Shown here: positions 11,498-21,900 of the stretch, one piece after another
Numbering within the stretch: position 1 is the stretch's first letter
How the letters are laid out: each line of letters begins with the position of its first letter
Assembly (NCBI GenBank): GCA_002897115.2
Contig: BCIH01000003.1
Location: 1,364,503-1,398,178, forward strand
From: Prototheca cutis
Lineage: Eukaryota; Chlorophyta; Trebouxiophyceae; Chlorellales; Chlorellaceae
Direction of reading: 5' to 3'
Length of the DNA stretch: 33,676 nt
Notes under the pieces: generated by a model
What the model was told of the DNA's origin: nothing
Databases searched by the model: none
The model's input: only the letters and a program-made list of their open reading frames with translations
Made by a program: the position numbers and the translations under genes

Positions 11498-11845
11498 GCT
11501 GGCGATGCCCGCTCCGCGAGCTCAGCGACGCAGCGAGTATCCTCCTCCCCAGGCCGGGGCACCTCGCTGTCAGACAGACGCCGAAGCCCACAATCCACGC
11601 GATCTTGTGCACGACCGTGATGAAATGTGACAGTGGTGTTTGGCACGGGCGGTGCGATCGCGTGTCCTGCCTGGTGCTAGGCCTAGGGGACCGCCGGCAT
11701 GTCGCGCCCTGGCGGCCAGGTGCGTCCGTCTCGACGTCGATCGCCGATGTGCCTGCCCACCGGCACACACACCCAGGCACGTCGGCACTCAGGCCCCGCG
11801 ACGAGGCCTCAGTCATTCAACCCAAATTCACAGGTGAAACCCATC
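11498..11845. other. Divergent intergenic region between eRF3 and the methyltransferase gene
   Basis: These 348 bases separate two divergent start codons. They probably hold both core promoters. No gene is seen in them. Confidence 0.5.
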
Positions 11846-13299
11846 ATGCCCGAATTCACGATGAAATGTTTCAAGTGCGCTCCGAATGCAAAGGCGAGGC
11901 TTGCACCCTGCAGACCTTCCTGCCAACCCTTCCAGGCAGGCAGCAGGCCCATCAAGCGGGCCCGCCCTGCAACATCACGTTGCTCCTCCCTAACCGATGC
12001 GGCATCGCGATGGGATGCCTCCGAGGCCAGGGAGACCGTCATCTGTCGCCAGCTGGCAGCTCTGAGGGCCAGAGAATCCGAGCGTGGGTCAGGGGCACGT
12101 CTGTTTGACCCATACTCCCTGCACCTTGCGGGGCCAGCAGCAGAGGGCCAGGTGAGCGAGGGTGTTGTGCATGCTGTATCTCGTGGTGGCCATGTCAGCT
12201 TGCTGCTGCTGATGCAGCGGTGGCCCTGAGAGCTGTGGCACACCTGCAGCGACAGGGACCCCGGCGCGTGCTTGCAGACATTGACCGATGAGTTAGACAT
12301 CGCTTCCATTGTGTGGCTGGACAACAAGCTCCTGGACACGGTGCTCCTGCTCGACCCCGCCAAACACGAGGTGAGCATGTGATCTGGCTTTGCGGGTTTT
12401 GGTACTGTCAGAGTGCTGCCCTGGCTGGGGGTTGTGCCTGAGATCTGGGCAGGTGCAAAGCAGGGGGCTCCGGTCCATCTCTATTCCTGGGAGAATCCCC
12501 GCACCACCCTATCCCACGCCGCACCCCCCATTCCCCGCAGCCGGTGAACCAAGTTGTTCTCGTGGGTGATGGCCTGGACTCGAGGCCCTTTCGGCTGACC
12601 TGGCCGACCGGCACTGTAATCTTCCTCGTCAGCACAGGTGGTTTTTGGGGGGGGGGATTTTGTTGGTGGGAATGCATTTGTTGGTGGGGGTGGGCGACTG
12701 TGCTGTTCCGAGGTTTCCAAGTGACATGGCACTCGGGCGGCAGGGGCTGCGTGCAGCGTCTGCCAGCCGCTCGCCCGACTGCCGTTTCCGAGGACACACC
12801 ATCCACCCTCACCAAATGCACAGCGGAGATGCACGAGATTGCGGCGGGCGCGCTGGCGGAGCAGAGACCCAGCGTACCAACGGGCTGTGTGCTGCGGCGT
12901 GTGGCGGTGGCACCTGGCGAGGCGTTGGGCCTGGCACTGAAGGGGGCGGGGTATTCGCCGGAGAGGCTGTCGGTCTGGGGCGTGGAGTCCGCGGTGTTTG
13001 GGCAGGTGCTGATGCCCTGGGTGCTGAGGCAGGCGGGTGAGCTGGCGGCACATGGCAGTGCCGTGGCGGGAACGGTCCCGCCCGGCTGGACCGCAGTGGA
13101 CATGGAGGCGACACTGGCAGTGGTGGGCCTGCTGGGATCCGCGGGCCCGCCGGGTGCCGGGGACGAAGACGGCAGCCCGCCGGGCCTCGTCTTCTTTGCA
13201 CGGCAGCAACGCCTCTCTGACGCGCAAATGGCGTTGTACGATTCGCACTCGGCTGCGGCTGAGGAGCAGGACGAGGACTTTTTCGGCAACTTTTCGTAG
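11846..13299 (+). CDS. Leucine carboxyl methyltransferase-like SAM-dependent methyltransferase, probably organelle-targeted
   Basis: Exons 11846-12151, 12278-12370, 12541-12637 and 12824-13299 join to 323 residues ending at TAG 13297-13299. The N-terminal ~55 residues are rich in Arg, Ser, Ala and Cys with few acids, like a chloroplast or mitochondrial transit peptide. Then come the family landmarks: RESERGSGARLFDPYS, WLDNKLLD, and motif I VVLVGDGLDSRPFRL. The C-terminal half has LSVWGVESAVFGQ. This order is that of the LCM/Ppm1-like branch with plant homologues of unknown substrate. Odd point: the acidic residue expected at the end of strand beta2 (it holds the SAM ribose) is Leu here (VIFLVS). 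True PP2A methylation is not implied. The C-terminus is acidic and ends DEDFFGNFS. Confidence 0.7.
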
Positions 13300-13647
13300 G
13301 AAATGATTGCTGGGATGGCCATGCTGAAGCGTGTCTTGTTGATTGGCACGGCCCCTCGCTCACTCTCTCACAGAGCATGTTGCTTCCCTGATAACACCAC
13401 TTGCGATGCCAGCGAAACTGTCCCATTGTCACGATCATATTCGCCTACATGAATGTCCTTGTTGCCCATGCGGCTGCGGATTTTGGACCAGACCCCAATC
13501 CACACCCCTGTTCATTTTGTGCGTATGTTGTCCACCCCCTTCCCGAAGCGAGTTTCCACTTTATCCCACAAAGCGATCTGACACTCACCCGGGCATGGTG
13601 AAAGCGATGCAGGCTCATGAACGAATGTGGTGATACTGTTAGACCCA
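13300..13647 (+). other. Intergenic region between two tandem genes
   Basis: This stretch must hold the 3' UTR of the methyltransferase gene and the promoter of PIGW. An in-frame stop at 13618 precedes the PIGW ATG. Nothing else is seen. Confidence 0.5.
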
Positions 13648-15476
13648 ATGGATGGGCTCAGCGATGGGAGGGCGAGGAAGGAGGCCTTTGTGACGGGGCT
13701 CGAAGGGACCTGGCTGATCGAGGTGCAAGCTAGCTGCGCGCTGCCCGTCATCCTGCTCCTCATCCGCCAATGTCCGGCTATCCGCTGTCTGAGCCGTAGA
13801 TCAGCAGTTGGAGGCTGGGTACTCGATGCATTGCTGCTGGTCATGCCCCTGATCGGGGCGCTGATGGGAGTTGGGAGCGGGCCGGTGGCCTGGGCGGCAG
13901 CCGGTACGGGAGTGGCAGCCGTCCTCACCCTGGGTGGCGGCGCTGGGCCTGAGGGCGGCAAGAAGACACAGGCTCCCAAGCCGGGAGATACTGCAGCGTG
14001 CCTCAGGTATGCATTGTCACCTCTTTGGGGTTTCTGTGTCTATTGCAGAAGGCAACCAGGCAGTTTTCGTTAGGCATATGGAGAGTTTCCTCTTTGGAGC
14101 CCAATCTTGCACGGCAGCAGCCCCATTCCCGCTGGCCCCATGCTGCAGAGCGGGACTTGCAGCGTACAGGGGATCCCTCATGCTCACAACATGCGTTTGT
14201 ATCCTGGCAGTGGATTTTAATGCTTTCCCCAGGCGGTTTGCGAAGGTGGAGACCTATGGCACAGGTGACAGGAAAAGGGGAGGGCAAACCAATGCACGCT
14301 GGCAAGGAAAGGCCAAGCAGAAGTTTCCCCTGGGTCTGCCCAGCTTGATATGCCTGCTCCCGGAGCCTCCGAGAAAAAACCTGCCACCTCACCTTAGGTT
14401 TGATGGATGCTGGCGTGGGCAGCTTCGTGGCAGCTTCCGCGCTGGTCCGTGGCGTGCAGGGCCCGCCCAGTGCCCGGCGGCCGGGGGCACTGGGCCGGGA
14501 GGCGCGTCGGATCGGGGGCCTCCTCCTCTTGGGGCTTGTTCGTGTTGTCGCCACCAAGGGCATCGACTACCAGCTGCACGCAGCCGAGTACGGAACCCAC
14601 TGGAACTTTTTTTTCACCCTTGCGGCGCTGCGGCTAGCGATGCTGTCTCTGGAGGCGCCGGGAATGCTGAGGCATGGCTGGAAAGCACCAGGTACGTGTG
14701 CATGTGGGTGCAGGCTTGAAACAATAAGCGGACGCTTTTTCAGTGTTGGGCCCCCCAATAACAACCATGACACTGTCATCTCCCCCTCAACTTCCCACCA
14801 AAAAAAACACCAAAAAAAACACCAAAGGACCCCAACCGGTGCCAACCAAGAAATCATGTCTGCAGGTGCCTTGGGCTTGGTCATCCTGGCAGGCCACCAG
14901 GCGGTGCTCCAGGGCGCTGGCCTCATTGAGGTGCTGCACTCTGACATCCGGGGCCCTGACCTCCTGTCCCAGAACAAGGAGGGGCTGGGGTCATTGCCGG
15001 GCTACTGTGCGCTGCATCTTCTGGCGCTGTCCCTGGGATCGGCGGCGGGGAGCTGGGCGGGCCATCGGCAACGTCTGCCCCCACTGTCTTCCGCTACGGC
15101 CGCGCTGGCCTCAATCGCGCTCCTTGCGCTGCCGGTGCCGAACTCGAGCGGTGCTATCGGCCAGGGCATCTCTCGCCGCGCCTGCAATGCGCCTTACATA
15201 ATCTGGGTCCTGGTGCTTAACGCCCAGGCGCTTGCTTCGTTTGCGCTGGCCGCACTCGCCGCAGGTGTACCTGCCTTGCTGGTCGCCATCAGTGACGCGC
15301 AGCTGCCCGTGTTTCTGGTGGCAAATGTTCTGACAGGAGCAGTGAATTTTGCGGTTGACACGCTTGCCACTCCTCCAGCTGCTGCACGGAGCATTGTAGC
15401 GGCGTACATGCTCGCGCTCTGCGCGCTCAGCATGCTGCGCCAAACACCTTTTGTTTCATACCGCGCCCTACATTGA
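13648..15476 (+). CDS. PIGW: GPI-anchor inositol acyltransferase PIG-W / GWT1
   Basis: Exons 13648-14006, 14149-14264, 14398-14691 and 14866-15476 join to 459 residues. The N-terminus [16 protein letters not shown] and the block [30 protein letters not shown] are hallmarks of the GWT1 family. Further matches are [27 protein letters not shown] and [14 protein letters not shown]. The protein is dominated by hydrophobic helices, as expected of a multipass ER membrane enzyme. It transfers an acyl chain to the inositol of GlcN-PI, an early step of GPI-anchor synthesis. All three introns are GT-AG and each join restores a conserved motif. The ATG 13648 is chosen because it directly precedes the conserved N-terminus and an in-frame stop lies ten codons upstream. 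Confidence 0.9.
14792..14830 (+). repeat. A-rich tandem repeat in PIGW intron
   Basis: The unit CACCAAAAAAAA occurs twice in tandem, followed by a shorter copy, 35 bases before the acceptor at 14865. It is an A-rich simple repeat inside the third intron. Confidence 0.5.
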
Positions 15477-15618
15477 TGTGACTCCTCATGTTCTATTGCA
15501 TTCTCTTCTTCACTGGGGAGGCAAGGATCAACACGAACAGATGGGGGTGGATTCGTTCCATGCAGTGCAACCCTGCTTCCCNTATCCAACCAACCCCCGG
15601 AGCACATCAGCCAGTCAA
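15477..15618. other. Convergent intergenic region, 142 bases
   Basis: PIGW (+) and HISN4 (-) stop codons face each other with only 142 bases between them, so their 3' UTRs may overlap. No other feature is seen. Confidence 0.5.
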
Positions 15619-17057
15619 TCAGGAGCTCTGCCTCACGAGGATGCCGTTGTTGGCCATGTCACGCTTGACTTCATCGATCCCGACCTCGCGCCTGTGGAAG
15701 ATGCCTGCGGCCAGCGCGGCGGCAGCCCCCGTCTCGCGAAAGACTTCTGAAAAGTGGGCTGGGGCACCCGCGCCCGAACTGGCGACCACGGGGATGGTCA
15801 CGGCGCCGGCCACGGCGCTGACCAGCTCCAGGTCAAACCCTGTGCCCGCGCCGTCGCGGTCGATGCAGTTGAGCAGGATCTCGCCTGCGCCCAGCGCCTC
15901 CACCGCCCGCGCCAGCTCCACCGCGCCCATCGGCCGGCCCTCGCGCCCGCCCTTGACTGTGCACTGCCACCACACGTACTGCTCCCCATTGGGGCCCGGG
16001 GTTGCTGTCTCGACAACCTCGTGTGGTGTATCCGCAGGACTCGCAACGTACACCCGCCGGGGGTCGATGCTGACGACCACCGCCTGGGCGCCATAGTGCT
16101 GGCTGATGGACTCGATGGCCGTGTCACCCGTAGGAATGCTGCCACGTGCATAAAAGGCCTCTGCAGCATACACCGCGTCGCCGCCGATGGACACCTTGTC
16201 CGCGCCAGACCGGAAATACTCGGCCGCAACCTCCAGCGCGCTGTGCTCCACGCCTTCAGCGTCGGTATAGCCACGGATGCCGCCACCGACAGTCAGCGGG
16301 ACAAACACGCCCTTGGACGTCTCACGCAGCACCTATAAGAGTGGGGCTTCGGTTAGTCGTCGGTGCACACTCTTTCATTGTGCTCGATCTGCTCGACAGA
16401 GCAGATCGGTGAAGCGATCGAGAGCGACCACCTGGCAACTGAGCCCCAACGGACCTCGAGCATGGGGGTGTCATCCAGGGGGCCATCACGGAAGCCTGTG
16501 ATGTTGAGAAAGGCGACTTCATCGGCGCCCTCGGCAAAGTAGCGGGCTGCCAGCTCGACGGGCTTACCCAGATTTCTCACTGCNGCCTTGCCGTTGGTGC
16601 CGGTTGAGGTTGCAGAGTCTGGACGGAGTTTGGGGTGGGCTAGGCTTGTGGACAGGGTGATGAGGTCTGCCATAAAGCGGCCAGACGACGTAGATGTACA
16701 TGCCAATCAGCAGCAGGCTTTCCAGAAAGGAAAACATGCAGGTGTGCTCCAAGACACTCCAACACCACTCAGCAACGCCAACAGACCTGTCTCCCTGACG
16801 TCGTACTGGTCGCCCTTGGTGACGACCAGGTCTCCTGCGTCGTTGGCCCGGACATCCAGGCAGGCGATGACACGCTTGGCCAGGCCCCGGCCCACCTCCC
16901 CCGCGGCACTGGCGGGCACGGGCGGCTTCCCTGCCGCCCAGGCCGGGTCCAGGAAGGCGTGGATCAGGTCCAGGCCCGTGCCGCCGCTCTTCTCAGGGTG
17001 GAACTGTGTGGCAACCACGTTTCCACGCTGAATCGCCGCCACAAACTCCCCGCCATA

Positions 17058-17110
<53 letters not shown>

Positions 17111-17709
17111 GGGGTGAGGGGTTGGTGACAAGGGAGGGTCAGCTTGGAGGAGGATGGGGGTGGGGGGCCCCAGGCATTTCCAGGATTGCACAGGTATGCA
17201 CACCCAACAGCAAAATAATGCAGTGCGTTGAAAGCCCCCATAGTATCAGCATACCTGCTGTGGCCAGGACCCAGTCGGCATTGGCTTCCGTGGGCATGGC
17301 GGCAAATGAGTGGACAAAGTAGACGCGGCGGTCACCAATGGCGTTGAGCAGCGGCGACTCATGCCTGCAGGTTTTGGATTTGATTATTGAGCGGCAGAAG
17401 AATATCGAGGGGTTTGAGGGGACGATATGAAGGGTGTTTGTGGAAAAAAAGAAGATACACCATGGATTAGTCATCCAAACAAACAAACAGCAAGAAACCA
17501 AGTAATGCCTCTGACGAAACACCCTCCAGCCACGCACTTGGGAATGAGGTTGTTCCAGCCGATGTGGGGCACGGGCAAGCCCTTGCTGGTGTCCAAGTGG
17601 GCCACGGTGCCGGGAATAATGCCCAGGCCCTCGCAGCCCCCATTCTCCTCCGAGCCTTCAAACAGAAGTTGCATTCCCAAGCAAATGCCCAAGAATGGCC
17701 GGTCGGACT

Positions 17710-17758
<49 letters not shown>

Positions 17759-18416
17759 TGGCCATGGTCAAGGACTGCCTGCATTTCCTTTTCGGAATGC
17801 AACTCTATGCCTGGCAAGTCTGTCAACATGAGCATGATGATTCCCTGGCACTCATGCCTGGCCACATTTCTCAGATGCAACAAACAACGCCCATTCAAAT
17901 CAATCATCCCTCCCCCAACCTTGATGTAGTCGGTCAGGGCGTCCCGGTACCCCATGCGCTTGACGCTGTCCCCGGCCTGGCCGATGGCACCCACTCCAGG
18001 GAAGATGATGCGTGAGGCATTCTCGATGTCCTTCACCGATGTCACCTGCAGGGTCGGATCACATCCGCAGGAGAGGGACTGAGTGGCGGCCTCCCGTCAC
18101 CAGTCCAGCGCACCCACCAGCTCAGGTCCCCTGTTATTCCACGGACGCGCATGGCGCCATGCACGGCCAGACCCAGCTCTCGTACATCCTTGATAGTGTA
18201 GCCGAGGCTCTGGATGGCGTTGCGGACGCTGCGCACATTGCCTGCGCCATAGTCCAACAGTGTCACCTCCCTGGGGTTTTGCCCGCTGGCCCTGGCAAGC
18301 ACGCTCCTCGGGCGCCTTGACGCCGCCTGAAACGGCCGAAAGGAGCCTCCAGGGCTGGTACGCATGGCAGGGCTGCTGGCCAGCCTGCCAGGCCCGCACG
18401 GTGGGCAAGGCGACAT
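15619..18416 (-). CDS. HISN4: Imidazole glycerol phosphate synthase, HisH-HisF fusion
   Basis: Seven exons (18416-18186, 18045-17920, 17707-17538, 17364-17255, 17059-16797 region ending 16787, 16579-16455, 16332-15619) join to 582 residues. The first ~55 residues are Ser/Arg/Pro-rich, a likely plastid transit peptide. The glutaminase half begins [13 protein letters not shown] and holds the triad: Cys128 in GICLGMQ, His233 and Glu235 in QFHPEKSG. The cyclase half (TIM barrel) begins RVIACLDV with the catalytic Asp281 and has NCIDRDG with Asp503, plus [11 protein letters not shown] and [12 protein letters not shown]. The enzyme passes ammonia from glutamine to PRFAR, giving imidazole glycerol phosphate for histidine and AICAR for purines. 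The fusion is typical of plants, algae and fungi. The protein looks complete; exon 5 ends at 16787. A 48-base C run and a CA array abut two of its acceptors. Confidence 0.95.
17061..17109 (-). repeat. (CA)n microsatellite, about 24 units, adjoining a HISN4 3' splice site
   Basis: On the plus strand this is TG repeated about 24 times. In the sense of HISN4 it is (CA)n running straight into CAG and the exon that begins at 17059 (DYGGEF). The repeat itself supplies the acceptor's AG-proximal sequence. Confidence 0.9.
17710..17757 (-). repeat. Poly-C run (sense strand, 48 bases) forming the HISN4 3' splice-site tract
   Basis: The plus strand has 48 G in a row. In the sense of HISN4 this is 48 C followed at once by AG and the exon starting at 17707 ([11 protein letters not shown]). 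The whole pyrimidine tract is a pure C homopolymer touching the AG. Confidence 0.9.
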
Positions 18417-18960
18417 CCCCGCACCCTTGCTCACGCGGGCGAGAGCCACACAGATGAACGGGCAAGCAAGCCGCCCGATTTACATATGCCGAATGACCGT
18501 ATGCGTTTGCAACTGCACGGTGTGATCGCATTATAGAGGGGCAGAGTGTCTGAGTCCGACACTCTTTTTGCTGCCCAGCGGCACGTGGGCAAGGAGCGAA
18601 ACTGCTGCGCCGATCAAGAATGGTGGGGAGCCCCGCCCGGAGGCCCAAATTTCCTGCCCACAGCGTTGGCCTCGACTTCTCACGAGCAACCCTGTGACAT
18701 GAAGGAGTTGGAAATGGCCAACCAACAGGCTGGGAGAGGCCAGGAGGTAGGCAGCCGGCCCCGTTTTGCTCCGTTTTTGTCTGACTGGTGTGATCCTGCG
18801 CATGGCACGACGGTGGTGCCCATGTGAGGCTACACTGTGGACGATGGATTCTAAATGGCATGGGTGTGTGGTATCTCGATACTGGAAACTTCTCGCCCTT
18901 GCAGGGCTGACTGGAAGGGCGAGCTCGTGACCGGCGCCCCTAGACAAGGGCACGTCTGTC
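18417..18960. other. Divergent intergenic region between HISN4 and the receptor gene
   Basis: These 544 bases separate the two divergent start codons and probably hold both promoters. A strong inverted repeat lies at 18539-18576. Reading frames on both strands (18546-18827 plus, 18531-19037 minus) resemble no family and are probably chance. Confidence 0.5.
18539..18576. repeat. Two-step inverted repeat (hairpin) in divergent promoter region
   Basis: GGGCAG and AGTGTC (18539-18550) are followed by a 7-base loop, then GACACT (18558-18563), a T-rich bulge, and CTGCCC (18571-18576). Both arms pair perfectly, six bases each. It could be a protein-binding palindrome or a folded 5' UTR element. Confidence 0.45.
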
Positions 18961-21900
18961 ATGACACCGCGTCGTAGGACAGTAGGTGAGGCGCGATCAG
19001 CTTGTTTGAATGGCTGGGTAGTTATATGTGATGGCAAAGGTGTGTCGTCGCGTGTTTGGGAGACGGCAAGCTCTCGATCACAGGAACCCTTCTTTCCGTG
19101 TGCCTCCCAGTGGCCCTGTGTCTGGCCCAGCTCCTGGGCACGGCTCTCTCAGCGGAGCCGCAGCGCGCATGGGGCCTGGAGATTGAAGCGCAGACTCTGG
19201 CGGAACAGGCTGCCATTTTGCTCGAGTTCAGGGTGCGTCCTGATGTTGTGGAGGGTGTTGGAGCTGGGACTTGGGAATGGGGGCTCTTGATCAGCAATTA
19301 CCGGTGGGCAGACGAGTGCCCGAAGGCAAGATCCTGTGTCCACCCTGGCATGCCTACACTGACCCTCCGCGCAGGCCTCGCTGGTCGGCGCGCCATTCCT
19401 GTCATGGAAGAGCCCCGACCCCTGCACCTGGGAGGGCGTGGTGTGCGATGGCGCAGCTGCAACGATCGTGTCGCTGGAGCTTGCGGACTATCACCTGGCC
19501 GGCACACTGAGCCCCGCACTGGGCCGGCTGGCCGGCCTGCGGGCCGTGGACCTCAGTCACAACTCAATTTCTGGCCCGCTGCCTGAGGCCTGGGCTGCAG
19601 GCCCCCGGCTAGAGGCCGTGGCCCTGTCGGGGAATGCGCTGACGGGCTCGTTACCGACGGCCTGGGCTGGGTTCAAGGCGCTGTTCCTCGACGGAAACCG
19701 TCTGCACGGAGCCGTGCCGGCGACCTGGGCCACCGGGGCCCGCCTGCAGGTGCTGGACTTGAGGCGGAATTCGGCCCTCTGCCTGGGTTGCGGTGCCAAA
19801 GAGGACAGTGCTGAGAGCATCGAGCGCGAGTGCGACGGAAGCAGGAGCAACAAGGCTGCTGAAACGATTGCTGTCCTGTGCGACCGCCTGGGCCCGCGCA
19901 TGCTGTTCGACCTGGACAGCTGTCACGACACCGAGAATGTGCTGGACAGCTGTGCAGTCGCGGGCACTGCCATCCAACGCCGCGGGCTTGCTGCCGAGGC
20001 GCCGGTGACAGGTGTGACAGGTGCGTCAACGGAATTTTTCGACTTGGAGATGGAACGGGTCATGCTGCTGGAGTTGGCGGATCTGGGGGCCGCCGGGGGC
20101 CCCGAGCCCGGCCTGGGACCGGGTGCGGCGCCTGAACCAGGTGTGCAGGAGTGGCAATGTTTTGCTTTGAGTGGGATGGGCGAGGAGCCCTGCTTGCATG
20201 CCATGTTTGTGTTGTGTCCTTTTGAAAATGAGGGCTGCGGTGCGATGAGGCGGCTGCTCCCCGAACCTGCACAAAGAGAATGGCAGGCTCTTGTGCAATT
20301 TGGAGTGACAGCTTTTCGCGAGGCTTGCATGTGCATGCTTGCTGCGGCCCACCCCATGCACCCCCTGTGCACCTCTGCTGTACTGAGCTTGCTAGCCCTG
20401 CGTTGCATACGGGCATGATGCCGGGCTGGTTCCCTTTCACAGTCGCTCACGCCGAGCGAATCTTTGGCCGGTGACCGTAACCATGCACGTCGTGCATGCA
20501 GGGCAGGATTCCCCTCCGCCCTCTACCCCCTTCGTCGCCGCTGTGGGTTGCTCAGCATGCCTGTGCCCTCCACCATCACTCCATGACGCAGACCTACTGC
20601 CCCACACTGATGCATGGACAAGGGATTTGGGTGGGGCTTGCTGCAATGTCCATGCCGACTGAGAGGGAGTGTGGATGGAGCATTGTGCTTGTGCCACCTC
20701 CATTCCATTCTTCGCCTCTCCTCTGCTGGCACGGGTCCTCGCCAGTTCCTGCGAAACTGCCCCTGGCTGACACAGAGGGCCTGGGGAGTTTCGACACGGA
20801 ACGATAGCACCATACCTTGCTCATGACATGGGAGGGGTCATGCTTGCTTGCGTTATGGGGCATCACCGTGCCGATCGGCGAGGGGAGGGTCACCATCCCA
20901 ATGCACCCACCCCAATTCCACGGCCACAGCCCCACCCACACTCCACGATATGGCCCTCGCTGCTGCATAGCATGCTTGGGACTCGAGGAAAACACTCCCT
21001 GTCCGTTGCCCCACCGCAGGATTTGTAGCGCCATCTCCAGGCCCAGCACCAAGTGCTGGACCAAGCCCAGCACCGGGGCAGGTACCGCCACCCATCCTCC
21101 CTCCCCCAGCAGCCGGCTCACCTCCGCCGGCGGTGTTGCCGGCCGGTCCCCCGCCGCCGCCGCCCCCCCTACCGCCGAGCCCACAGCCTCCTGCGCCTGT
21201 GGTACTGCCACCCCCAGGGCCCGTCCCTGTGCCGAGCCCGCCGCCGCCAAGCCCCAGTCCCAGTCCCAACGGTGTTCTTCCCCCTCCTCCTCCGTCGCCA
21301 GTGCCGGCGCTCTCGCCTCCAAGCCCCGCCCTGTCGCCACCGGCGGCGGCGCCCTCACCGCAAGGCACACCGCCGCCGACATCACCGGGTCCCGGTCCCG
21401 AACCGGCTCCCACACCCGAACCGACGCCAGCCCCACTGGAACCTGGGCCCGAACTGGTTCCCCAACCGGTGCCAGAGCCCGCTCCCGAGCCTGTTGTTCC
21501 TGAGCCGGTGCCAGAGCCCGCTCCCAAGCCCGCTCCCGAGCCCACTCCTGCCCCAGTTCCCGCGCCGGCCCCCGCGGTCATCCCGCCGCCGCCGGCGGGC
21601 TTGCCTCCACCTCCACCGCCTCCGTGGCTGCCGATCAATGTGGCGGGATTTGCCACATGGTCGTGGTCGGTCTCAGGGACCAATGTGCGGCAGTACACTC
21701 CGCTGCTTCTGGACAGCTTCCGCGCATCGTTTGCCGCGACGGCTGGCGTGGTGCCTGGGCAGATTGAGCTTACGACGACGTGGCGCGCGACGGTGGGCTT
21801 GAATGTGGGCAGTCTGCCTGAAACCGTGTCTCCCACGGAACTGTTTGAAGCCGTGGCAAGTGCCATTGCCGATTTTGTCGGCGTGGCACCAGCAGACGTT

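Noticed and set aside
12408..13349. Minus-strand frame of 313 codons
   Set aside because: It covers the methyltransferase exons and introns on the wrong strand; the plus strand has conserved motifs and in-phase splice sites.
17061..17109. Possible CRISPR or minisatellite array
   Set aside because: It is a plain dinucleotide repeat without spacers.
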